Source: JAGQYP01 sp041392305
Lineage (GTDB): Bacteria > Bacteroidota > Bacteroidia > Flavobacteriales_D > Crocinitomicaceae
Direction: 5' to 3'
DNA length: 64,000 nt
NCBI GenBank assembly: GCA_041392305.1
Contig: JAWKMJ010000003.1
Span: 186,001-250,000, forward strand
A program made the position numbers and the translations under genes. Of this stretch, positions 35,201 to 40,917 are shown piece by piece. The stretch's first letter is position 1. Each line of letters starts with the position of its first letter. The notes under the pieces are model-generated. The model made no database searches and had not been told where the DNA came from. It saw only the letters and a list, made by a program, of their open reading frames with translations.

Positions 35201-37575
35201 GATCCTTGTGGAAGATAATTATCAGTTACCGTTTGTCCTCCACCCAAAGAAGAAGGATAAGTATGTTGATAATTGTTTGACTCTGCAACCATAGTTCCAT
35301 AGATTGGTGAATCATTGAAACAATATTCATAACCTTGTCCCGGATCCGTTAAATTACTATTCTGTCCATCTACAGGACCTGCTGCAAATGGAATTCCCAA
35401 GTCGCAAGACCCACCACCTGGATAAGACTTTAAAACACAGGATTGACCAGATGGCGAGATTATTTTAAGATTTAAATCCCCTAGATAAGAATGTTCCATT
35501 GTGGCGCAAATCTGCTGTAGCTGACTCATATCATCTAAAGTCTCCCCAGCATCAAATCCTTGAATATTAATTTGAGTTGTATAGGTTACCCCGTTTCCAT
35601 CCGGTAAGAAAGTAGTATCCGCATCAAACAAACCTCCCACAACTAATGCATCTGCTTGACAACCATAGGAATCATAAACATACACAGTGTAAAGTCCTGC
35701 AGCTAGTCCAGTAATAGGAGAAGAAGTATAGTTGGTAATATTTCCCTGATCATCTTTAACATCATAATTGTAAGGAGGGAAACCACCTGTTGTGTTCACA
35801 TCAATTGCTCCAGTGTTGCTTCCATTACAGTTTAGATCTATTCCAGCTAGTGTGAAATCTATTGGTTGTGCATCATCAATAAAAAGATAAGCCGTATCTA
35901 CAGGTGAACAAAGATCTGGCTGATAAATAATGTAAATGGACTCTTGTCCTTCCGGTACCCCATCAGAAATCGCATCAACAAAAATAGTGGCAGAAGTTTG
36001 ACCTGCAGGAATAGTTAGCACCGAGTCAATCCAAGCATAATCTACTCCATTATTTGCGGTACCCGCAACAGTATAGCTAATTTCGGTATCCTCATTCGAT
36101 GGAGAATCCAGATTGAAAGTGAAGCTCGCCTGAATACACCCTTCCAGTGCGATATTATCTCCATTAACTGTTTGAGTTTGTACTACAACATCTTTTGTAA
36201 AACCAGAAAAATATCCAGAAGCGCCAATGTTTCCTGAGACATTAATTAAAGCCACACGAATTAAATCATCCGAAGTAACCGTTACATCTCCGGTGTATCC
36301 ACTGGTAAGTTTATGAGTTACATAATTTGCCGTCCCAGTTACCGCATCACCAGCAGGAAGTAAAGCTCCATTAACATATACATTAGATCCCGCATTGGCA
36401 ATAATATTAATAAAGGCAGTACCAATAAAATCTACATCTGGAAGCACCACGCTTTTAGATCCAGAACATCCTATAGGAGGAATAAAGTTCAATCCACATT
36501 GTCTTTCATTGTCATCCGTTGCACCATTTCCACCATTGGAAGTCTGATAAACATAGACCGGAGCAGAAGATTCCAGGTAAATATTGTCATTCGTAGAAAA
36601 AGCGGTTCCATCAATCACGTAATAATCGCCCGCATTAATTGTTGCCACAGCAACGGCATTCCCATCCAAATAAATATCAGTATTATCTTGAGAAGCAATC
36701 ACAATTGTTTTCTCATTGTCAATTCCTTCTCCCTTGATCAGTACATATTCATCCCCTATTGTTTCCAATGGCACAATCTGGTCAATCCCTAAATCTCTAC
36801 CTTGTTGTGGTGCTCCTCCAATCAAGGCATTACCTCCTAACCAAGATCCTGAATTTACAACTATGGCTTTATCAGAAGTAATATGTGTTCCGTTCACACC
36901 GTTAAGATTCTCAGTCGCACCTGACTCATCGATATAGGCGGCCATTACATAACTTTCACCTGCATCTAAAGTAACAGTAACATCAGGAGAAGTTAAAGGA
37001 GCACCTGTTGGAGTTGTACCGTGAAAAATAACTCCTGGACGAATATCTGTAACAGTAACCGTAGTATTGTCTTCGGTAGCCATGAAGGAGAACATATTGC
37101 TTTTTCCATTGGAATACCCCGTATTATTATACAAGTGCCCCGTTCTAAAATCGGTTCCAAATGCGGCTTTAGAACCTTTTGAAGTAAGCGAACCTGCTTG
37201 TGGATCTGCATAAACCCTGATGTTGACAAAGAAAGGCTCTGAACCTGTAAGGATCAAACCTTTGTTATTCATAACTGTATTTAGTTCCGTGGATTGTACT
37301 AACAACTCTGTCCCATTTCCAGAACCTAACATGTAGGAGCTTGAAAGTGCGTTTGAAATAGTTTGAGTTGTAATCAGGTTACCTGCCCCATCCGTAATGG
37401 TCACATCAAATGGAGTCGTAGAGGGTGTGCTCAATACAATGTAATGTGTACCATAATCTTCCCTTCCGAACATCGGTGGGATATAATGGGTATTATCAAG
37501 CTGAGAAAAAAGGTCATTTGGATTCACCACAGAAAGGGTTAGGACAAGCAGCAAAAGCAATTTTTTCATATTCAA
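29272..37575 (-). CDS. Giant T9SS adhesin with about 25 SprB repeats (2767 aa)
   Basis: Domain order: a signal peptide; an IgGFc-binding-like N-terminal region (about 30-460, with SFMATEDNTTVTVTDI); a Calx-beta-like domain (about 470-570); one SprB repeat (about 580-655); a proprotein-convertase P-like jelly roll (about 660-860, GDLNLKIISPSGQ ... GNWTLEITDNLSLDNG); 24 further SprB repeats of about 76 residues (about 860-2680); and a T9SS type A sorting domain (VYPNPAQEEFNISYNF to the end). Each repeat reads roughly CGxGxGAIDITVxGG, YxWSNGATTEDISGL, AGTYxVxVTDxxGC. SprB is the mobile gliding adhesin of Flavobacterium, so a surface adhesin for gliding or attachment is a fair inference. Each repeat carries two cysteines that could form disulphides. 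Confidence 0.93.
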   Translation of the reverse strand: MNMKKLLLLLVLTLSVVNPNDLFSQLDNTHYIPPMFGREDYGTHYIVLSTPSTTPFDVTITDGAGNLITTQTISNALSSSYMLGSGNGTELLVQSTELNTVMNNKGLILTGSEPFFVNIRVYADPQAGSLTSKGSKAAFGTDFRTGHLYNNTGYSNGKSNMFSFMATEDNTTVTVTDIRPGVIFHGTTPTGAPLTSPDVTVTLDAGESYVMAAYIDESGATENLNGVNGTHITSDKAIVVNSGSWLGGNALIGGAPQQGRDLGIDQIVPLETIGDEYVLIKGEGIDNEKTIVIASQDNTDIYLDGNAVAVATINAGDYYVIDGTAFSTNDNIYLESSAPVYVYQTSNGGNGATDDNERQCGLNFIPPIGCSGSKSVVLPDVDFIGTAFINIIANAGSNVYVNGALLPAGDAVTGTANYVTHKLTSGYTGDVTVTSDDLIRVALINVSGNIGASGYFSGFTKDVVVQTQTVNGDNIALEGCIQASFTFNLDSPSNEDTEISYTVAGTANNGVDYAWIDSVLTIPAGQTSATIFVDAISDGVPEGQESIYIIYQPDLCSPVDTAYLFIDDAQPIDFTLAGIDLNCNGSNTGAIDVNTTGGFPPYNYDVKDDQGNITNYTSSPITGLAAGLYTVYVYDSYGCQADALVVGGLFDADTTFLPDGNGVTYTTQINIQGFDAGETLDDMSQLQQICATMEHSYLGDLNLKIISPSGQSCVLKSYPGGGSCDLGIPFAAGPVDGQNSNLTDPGQGYEYCFNDSPIYGTMVAESNNYQHTYPSSLGGGQTVTDNYLPQGSYTSEQPLSNLLGSTMNGNWTLEITDNLSLDNGYVFTWNISLLSDAPDSTVTIEEPNPIDIAGFISQANCGGNDGAINISVTGDFPPYTYAWSNGATTEDISNIPAGTYKVVVTDATGCSDSMTFNLNNISSMNLSTSITPVTCTGGNDGAIDITVSGGTSPYTFAWSNGPTTEDVSTLTAGTYTVSVTDNNGCIYSEDITVNSLPGINVSLVSKSNENCGTGNGAIDINVSGGSGSYGYSWSNGGNTQDISNLTAGTYTVNVTDGNGCTASGNWSIVNDVTGCSQFCYLAVSANSITDETCGNGTGAIDVNIINATFPYTISWSTGATVEDISSLDAGTYTITVLDANQCEVTEDFTVGNNTGNLSVSNYSITDENCGNGTGAIDITVAGGSLPYSYSWTNGATTQDLSNLYSGDYTVSITDGAGCTFDQMFQVSNNTGNLSASETVVNEVCGLGNGAVYLSVSGAVGTPTFIWSNGATTEDITGLTAGTYSCIISDGTGCTFQTADFNVINGANDLQITFTNIDNENCLDGQGAIDITVIGGTPNYAYNWSNGGTTQDLSGLSAGIYNCTITDQLGCSISTGDMTVFNSSSNLNIDLDNVVDEICGNHQGSIFVTVTGGTAPLTYAWSDGASTEDNLNVAAGSYTLTVTDVNGCTTQDGFTVSNDAGTLGITNMLVTNEICGNGAGAIDVIPTGGTMPYTYSWDSGQSTEDITGLVAGSYAITITDVNGCETSSSATVVNNASGMSYSEVITVENCSDGSGAIDLTVTGGAAPYTFLWSNAAVTEDLTGLSAGTFTCEITDNNGCILNTNDIVVSNNPGTLFAQSSVSDEECGQMNGSIFVNAAGGDGNYTYSWSIAGTGATQPNLSAGTYDWTVTDGNGCTVSGSETVNNIAGTLSLDNVTYADEVCNDDMGSIDITVSGGTGALTYAWSNAAITEDISGLNEGTYSCTITDAIGCSISTGNIVISNNANTISIDNISVTDESCGNGTGAVDITISGGTGPYTYSWSNLATSQDIANLNAGVYTCTIVDAGGCIANLQATVNNNAGNLQVFSAIVTNESCGATNGAINITVAGGTPSYTFAWSNSATTEDISGLDGGNYSVTITDAGGCTVTDQFTVQDLGANLAVSNYTIQDEICGNGAGAINITVAGGATPYAYNWSNGSTFEDVSGLSAGAYSVSITDANGCTTSANYNVNLNTGTLNVSAVSVTDENCGDGQGAIDMTIAGGIAPLSISWSNGATWEDLSGLSAGTYNLTVTDVNGCQASSSQTVANNSAGFAATINTVTDENCGQADGAINIDVTGGATPYTFLWSNAATTEDISNLSAGNYSVTVTDGNGCATNVNATVTNITGTLAISSSFVQNETCGNGAGFIDISVTGGTTPYTFLWSNSATTEDILSLSAGTYDVTITDNLGCILTDSWTVGDNGAGSISVTATTTDEICGNGQGAIDATVSGGVPPLSIVWSNTATMEDISGLTAGSYTINISDDVGCSTSASFDVNASTNTNLAFTNVGVQDEFCGGNDGQIQVQVSGGAVFTYYLNGLSYSIGGTFEIFNNLNVGNYLVTVEDENGCQIDSTIFVDTGVPFNAFIASVTDENCGQMDGAIDLQIGGGPNPTIEWSTGETTEDISGLAAGNYYVILTLTFNPNCVDTLWADVMATGDFTASGVTSDENCGDAAGAIDVTVTGTDTYSYSWSNGETTEDLSDLSAGNYSVVITNDNSGCTQNLDFIVINNTGGINASGVVTANDLCNQGLGAIDVSVTGGSGNYVYAWSNGANTQDISGLNEGLYSCEIRDVSNGCEFSLDFQIDNQSNFTINGTTTDATCPTCPDGAVDVTVNPNGTYTYSWSNGEITEDLTGVLPGAYTITVTDQTNCWDTITFVVSGTVSIQENSEEVAIEVYPNPAQEEFNISYNFLNTSKIQMEIKNPLGQIIDQKSFDGAEGIINVNSSKWENGIYFIKISTEEHEIVKRVVITQN
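29560..35010 (-). repeat. SprB repeat array inside the giant adhesin
   Basis: About 24 in-frame units of about 228 bp encode the SprB motif. Units share codon-level stretches such as the minus-strand form of ATTTGACCA and the SxGTY segment, but are diverged overall, so slippage is less likely than recombination. One unit (about residue 2280) has lost the WSNG core and reads FTYYLNGLSYSIGG instead. Confidence 0.85.
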
Positions 37576-37584
37576 ACGATTTTT

Positions 37585-37604
37585 GAGCCTTTCTAGACAG
37601 GCTC
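37585..37604 (-). promoter_or_regulatory. Hairpin in the adhesin 5' leader
   Basis: A perfect 6-base-pair stem (GAGCCT / AGGCTC, extendable by one A-T pair on each side) with an 8-base loop lies 10 bases before the start codon at 37575. It is close enough to the start to affect translation. A regulatory role is a guess. Confidence 0.35.
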
Positions 37605-37812
37605 ATTTTGGTTATCAAAACACAGTAACTCTTCTAAAAACAAAAGAGGTGACCGTCAATTTACTATTTTTTGTTGGAATGTCCATACTTCAATGAGTAT
37701 AGTTTCCCACATACTCAGAATACAATTGAATTCCTAAAGGGTTGTCTGAGAGAAAAATATAAACCTAAAAAAAGTGAAATTCGATAAAAGAAAATTAAAC
37801 TTCACTATTTTC

Positions 37813-37842
37813 TTGGTAAAAATTACGGATTTTATAAATTTG
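37813..37842 (+). promoter_or_regulatory. Promoter of tRNA-Ser(GCT)
   Basis: TTG (37813-37815), a 19-base spacer and TAAATTTG (37835-37842) match the Bacteroidota -33/-7 layout. The start is expected near 37850, 18 bases before the tRNA. Confidence 0.7.
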
Positions 37843-37867
37843 CAGCCGGTTCTTTGAAACCTTATTA

Positions 37868-37954
37868 GGTGAGATGGGTGAGTGGCTTAAACCAACAGTT
37901 TGCTAAACTGTCGAGCGGGTAACCGTTCCGGGGGTTCGAATCCCCCTCTCACCG
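37868..37954 (+). tRNA. tRNA-Ser (anticodon GCT)
   Basis: This class II tRNA has a long variable arm. The acceptor GGTGAGA pairs with TCTCACC, the anticodon arm is ACAGT-TTGCTAA-ACTGT (anticodon GCT), and the T arm is GGGGG-TTCGAAT-CCCCC. The discriminator is G. A broken copy of its 3' half lies about 70 bases downstream. Confidence 0.95.
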
Positions 37955-38019
37955 CATAACAGAATGAGAATGAGTGCGGAGAATGAGTTTTCTTTGAAAG
38001 AAGGAATGCATGGATGAGA

Positions 38020-38090
38020 ACCCTTAGGGGTTCGAACCGGAACGAAGTGGAGCTCATGAAGCGAAGCGGAATAATCCCCCTCTCACCGCA
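38020..38090 (+). pseudogene. Broken 3' half of tRNA-Ser with T-loop insertion
   Basis: GGGGTTCGAA matches the intact tRNA T arm. A 38-base insert (38037-38074) follows. It starts CCGGAACGAAGTGG and ends GAAGCGAAGCGG, with a partial inverted symmetry. The tRNA then resumes exactly with TCCCCCTCTCACCGCA. The sequence after the relic is also similar to that after the intact tRNA, so a tRNA plus its flank was duplicated and one copy was then interrupted. Confidence 0.75.
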
Positions 38091-38191
38091 TATCAGTGTG
38101 AGTGCGGAGTGTGAGTTTGGAGAAAGTATTCGGAGAATGAGGTAGTTACGATTTTTTGAAAGAGAAATCATGAAGAACGAAAAAAATGTAT

Positions 38192-38199
38192 TATCTTTG
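38192..38199 (+). promoter_or_regulatory. -7 element of tRNA-Pro (and perhaps tRNA-Arg)
   Basis: TATCTTTG matches TAnnTTTG and lies 59 bases before the tRNA. No TTTG -33 box is seen at normal spacing. Confidence 0.45.
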
Positions 38200-38258
38200 C
38201 ACCCGCAAAACGATCAGCAGAGGCTGAGAAAAGGTTTGACAGATTGAAAAAATTAGTT

Positions 38259-38333
38259 CGGGGTGTAGCGTAGCCCGGTTATCGCGCCTGCTTTGGGAGC
38301 AGGAGGTCGCAGGTTCGAATCCTGCCACCCCGA
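38259..38333 (+). tRNA. tRNA-Pro (anticodon TGG)
   Basis: The acceptor CGGGGTG pairs with CACCCCG. The anticodon arm CCTGC-TTTGGGA-GCAGG gives anticodon TGG, and the T arm is GCAGG-TTCGAAT-CCTGC. The discriminator is A. A GAATGA-rich repeat follows directly. Confidence 0.95.
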
Positions 38334-38392
38334 CTTTAAAGAATGAGAATCAGAATGAGAATGACGATTCTCATTTTTGTTTTATTTAGGAT

Positions 38393-38500
38393 GGTCGCGT
38401 AGCTCAGTACCTGACGATAAATGTCAGGATTAGTAAAATCTACGAAATTGAAAATTTCTTGTTTTACTGAACTGGATAACCATCTTAAAAAATGAAAGAT
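38393..38500 (+). pseudogene. Interrupted 5' copy of tRNA-Arg(TCT) (D-loop insertion)
   Basis: GGTCGCGTAGCTCAG is identical to the start of the intact tRNA 120 bases downstream. A 65-base insert follows in the D loop, after which CTGGATA resumes and tRNA similarity decays. The insert has the same two hairpins as at tRNA-Arg(TCG): the core GACGATAAATGTC with CCT/AGG arms, and AGTAAAATCTACGAAAT / ATTTCTTGTTTTACT with a different 5-base loop. Confidence 0.8.
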
Positions 38501-38512
38501 CTTTAATAGGAT

Positions 38513-38586
38513 GGTCGCGTAGCTCAGCTGGATAGAGCATCTGCCTTCTAAGCAGACGGTCACAGGTTCGAATCCTGTCGCGATCA
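38513..38586 (+). tRNA. tRNA-Arg (anticodon TCT)
   Basis: The acceptor GGTCGCG pairs with CGCGATC. The D arm is GCTC/GAGC, the anticodon arm TCTGC-CTTCTAA-GCAGA (anticodon TCT) and the T arm ACAGG-TTCGAAT-CCTGT. The discriminator is A. A strong terminator follows within 5 bases. Confidence 0.96.
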
Positions 38587-38588
38587 CA

Positions 38589-38622
38589 AAAAGACTCATC
38601 ATCTGATGAGTCTTTTTTTTTC
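38589..38622 (+). terminator. Terminator of tRNA-Arg(TCT)
   Basis: GACTCATC-ATCT-GATGAGTC is followed by nine T residues, immediately after the tRNA 3' end. Confidence 0.9.
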
Positions 38623-38655
38623 TAGACCTTTTTCTAAAAAATTTACAATACAATT

Positions 38656-38745
38656 GCTAGATAGAGCATCCCGACGATGAATGTCGGGACGGTCACAGGT
38701 TCGAATCCTGCTTGTGATGACATTTATCGTCATTAGCGCGATCAC
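38656..38745 (+). pseudogene. Broken tRNA-Arg copy with two hairpin replacements
   Basis: GCTAGATAGAGCAT matches the D-loop side of the tRNA. The anticodon arm is replaced by the hairpin CCC-GACGATGAATGTC-GGG. ACGGTCACAGGTTCGAATCC is identical to the intact gene. A 26-base insert holding the same hairpin core in reverse orientation (GACATTTATCGTC, 38719-38731) then splits the T stem from CGCGATCAC. The copy is followed by its own terminator, as the intact gene is. Confidence 0.75.
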
Positions 38746-38750
38746 AAAAG

Positions 38751-38781
38751 GACCCATTTAACCGATGGGTCTTTTTTTTTT
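38751..38781 (+). terminator. Terminator after the broken tRNA-Arg copy
   Basis: GACCCAT-TTAACCG-ATGGGTC is followed by ten T residues. Its position relative to the broken tRNA mirrors that of the terminator at 38589, though the stem sequence differs. Confidence 0.85.
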
Positions 38782-38810
38782 ACTCATTTATCCGGATACC
38801 CGAAGACAAA

Positions 38811-38870
38811 CTTAACTCAATTGAGCATCAAAGACGATGAATGTCTTCACAAACCCGACGATGAATGTTC
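38811..38870 (+). pseudogene. Degraded tRNA-like relic with two hairpin cores
   Basis: AACTCAATTGAGCAT resembles a tRNA D arm. It is followed by GACGATGAATGTC with AA/TT arms (38833-38845) and, after 11 bases, a second near-identical core (38857-38869, last base changed). No T arm or acceptor remains. The rest of the gap to 39064 holds two ATTTTAAAAACCC copies and nothing else I can identify. Confidence 0.45.
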
Positions 38871-39064
38871 TTCTATTTCCCAGATCCTTCTATATTACTC
38901 TCGAAGTGTCATTGGTTGAATTTAATCCTTCAGAAGCCCTGAAGAAGAATGTGAGGATTTTAAAAACCCCGCCGATGTGGATTTTAAAAACCCAAACCCC
39001 TGTTTTATAAATTGATCGGAATATTTGGTCTTAGGAAAATTATATTCAAGCAAAATTTAAAACG

Positions 39065-40912
39065 ATGAAGAAGGTACTGACATATATTCTCACACTTATT
39101 TTATTTGTTAATACAGCTATTACTCAAGACTGGAAAAAAGACCTCAAAAGAAATTGGGATTATGTTGAAACTATTCAGGTAAACGGTCACAATGATTATG
39201 TTTACGTAGAACACTGGGAAAAGGATGGAGTAACAGTAAAAAGTATATTATGTTGGAGTAACAGAAATAAAATTCTTGAACTGCCCTACTATACTTCTCA
39301 TCCAGAGAAAAAAGTCAATGGAATTTCGAAAATCAATGAAAGTACATTTGCTGTATATGGTGAAGGGAATGTCACAATTGTCAACATTGCCGGCAGTAGC
39401 AAAATTTTACACTCGATTAATGAGCCAACTATTTCAGTTCTGAAGGGAGCAGGAACTCTTGACAAAAAATATTTTATTTCTAGTTATGTTTTAAACGATG
39501 GGAATCTTGGGAATTTACTTGTAGACATTTCCAGTGGAAAGCATTACATGAAGTCTATAACGTATAAGCCAAATACTGTCTACAAAATCGTCCCCTTAAA
39601 AAATCAGGAATTCCTGGAATATTATACCAGTGCAAAGGATAATAAACTCTTTTGGGCCAAGAAAAATTATGGCAAATTATTGGATGGTTCAGGAGCAAAC
39701 CTCTATATCAAAGGTGACGAAATATGGAATTCAGTTTCTGTTGAGAGCCATACTTTCACTCCCCATACCGAGATTGAAGACACCAATCAAACCATGCACT
39801 ATGATAAGAAATTCCATTATCGTAGATACATTGATGCACTTTCTACTATTCGCATCGAGAATCAATCCTACCCAATTTTCCTCTATCGTCCTACCGTGAA
39901 TAATGACAATTATCGAACTGAGTTGATTTGGAATGTTTCCGATGAAGAAAAATCTGTCATGATTCCCTTCTACAATAAAAATTTGAGGAGTTCAGTCAAG
40001 AATATACTTGGACTGGGTGACGATCGAGTTGCAGTTTTTGGCGAAGGTAATGTTACCGTGATGAAAATTTCAAATTCACAACCTTGTAAACTGCTACATT
40101 CTATAAATGAAGTAAATAAAACATTTATTTCAGGAGATATTACACCTGATAAGAAATTTCTAGTTGTAGGCTATTTGAATTCCGATAAAAGCATAGGCAC
40201 ATTAATTCTTGATTTAGCTACAGGTAAATACAAAACCAAATCCATTACATATAAACCCGAATTATTTTTAAAAATTGTTTGTGGTGAAAACGGCTTATTC
40301 TATGAGCTTTACAAAAATAAAGACAACGATTATCGAGTGGCTAGAAAAAGCTATGAAAAATTATGGGAAAATCCAGAACAACAAATTTATATTGACTGGT
40401 TAGCCCCAATTAGTGGAGCCAATCTTATTTCAGATATTCTTTATGACAATGAAGGATTGCTTTATATAGGACAGAACAAAGCGGGCTATTGGTACTTGGG
40501 AAAATACTCCTGGGATCTTTCACAGTTAATCTGGTACACCCCATTAAAAGACAAACATGGAGCAGATGCTTGTTCCTTTATTTCCATAAATCGAAACGAA
40601 AAAGGTTATACTGTATTAGGTGGACAATATGTTTCTTTTGCCTTTCCTGGAGTTGATATCCAAAATTGCAGAGGGGGCAGAAGCATACTTGTTCAATCTG
40701 ACTTAAATGGTAATATAGAAACCTATTTAGACTATGATGAATTTGGTGAAATTACCACTAAAGACCGAACCAATTATTCCGATGAATTCAAACCAAATGC
40801 GAGATTAGGTGTTTCATCAGCAAGAGATAATCATTTCATCTTAGTTGATGATCTTGGATCAAAAAGACACTATGTATATGAGATAATCGTAGGACATCCG
40901 GCAGGCTTTTAG
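39065..40912 (+). CDS. Exported protein with internal duplication
   Basis: This 615-residue protein has a signal peptide (to about residue 20) and no recognisable family. Two stretches are clearly related. One is about residues 80-180 (ISKINESTFAVYGEGNVTIV ... ILHSINE ... DKKYFISSY ... LLVDISSGKH ... KSITYKP). The other is about 310-405 (ILGLGDDRVAVFGEGNVTVM ... LLHSINE ... DKKFLVVGY ... LILDLATGKY ... KSITYKP). This suggests two copies of a beta-propeller-like blade set. There is no sorting domain. It is a single gene, convergent with the PP2C gene. Confidence 0.75.
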   Translation: MKKVLTYILTLILFVNTAITQDWKKDLKRNWDYVETIQVNGHNDYVYVEHWEKDGVTVKSILCWSNRNKILELPYYTSHPEKKVNGISKINESTFAVYGEGNVTIVNIAGSSKILHSINEPTISVLKGAGTLDKKYFISSYVLNDGNLGNLLVDISSGKHYMKSITYKPNTVYKIVPLKNQEFLEYYTSAKDNKLFWAKKNYGKLLDGSGANLYIKGDEIWNSVSVESHTFTPHTEIEDTNQTMHYDKKFHYRRYIDALSTIRIENQSYPIFLYRPTVNNDNYRTELIWNVSDEEKSVMIPFYNKNLRSSVKNILGLGDDRVAVFGEGNVTVMKISNSQPCKLLHSINEVNKTFISGDITPDKKFLVVGYLNSDKSIGTLILDLATGKYKTKSITYKPELFLKIVCGENGLFYELYKNKDNDYRVARKSYEKLWENPEQQIYIDWLAPISGANLISDILYDNEGLLYIGQNKAGYWYLGKYSWDLSQLIWYTPLKDKHGADACSFISINRNEKGYTVLGGQYVSFAFPGVDIQNCRGGRSILVQSDLNGNIETYLDYDEFGEITTKDRTNYSDEFKPNARLGVSSARDNHFILVDDLGSKRHYVYEIIVGHPAGF

Positions 40913-40917
40913 TTCTA

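Larger units (their letters stand above)
37955..38258 (+). other. Spacer between tRNA-Ser and tRNA-Pro
   Basis: It contains no gene. It holds two copies of a purine-rich repeat with the core TGAGTGCGGAG (37961-37987 and 38094-38116), a broken 3' half of tRNA-Ser (38020-38090), and the -7 promoter element of tRNA-Pro (38192-38199). A minus-strand frame across this region reads the tRNA backwards and is spurious. Confidence 0.8.

Noticed and set aside
29272..37575. Foreign island around the giant adhesin
   Set aside because: Base composition and codon use look like the neighbours, and no integrase or repeats flank it.
37576..37867. Integrase-borne element at tRNA-Ser
   Set aside because: A 3' tRNA duplication is present, but only about 70-130 bp separate the copies and no integrase or cargo is there.
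37887..38171. Minus-strand frame across tRNA-Ser and its relic
   Set aside because: It reads the tRNA and the repeat backwards (GGFEPPERLPARQF is the well-known artefact of antisense tRNA translation).
38336..38653. Minus-strand frame across tRNA-Arg(TCT)
   Set aside because: The text ATGFEPVTVCLEG is the antisense of tRNA T and anticodon arms, and it crosses an intact tRNA and a terminator.
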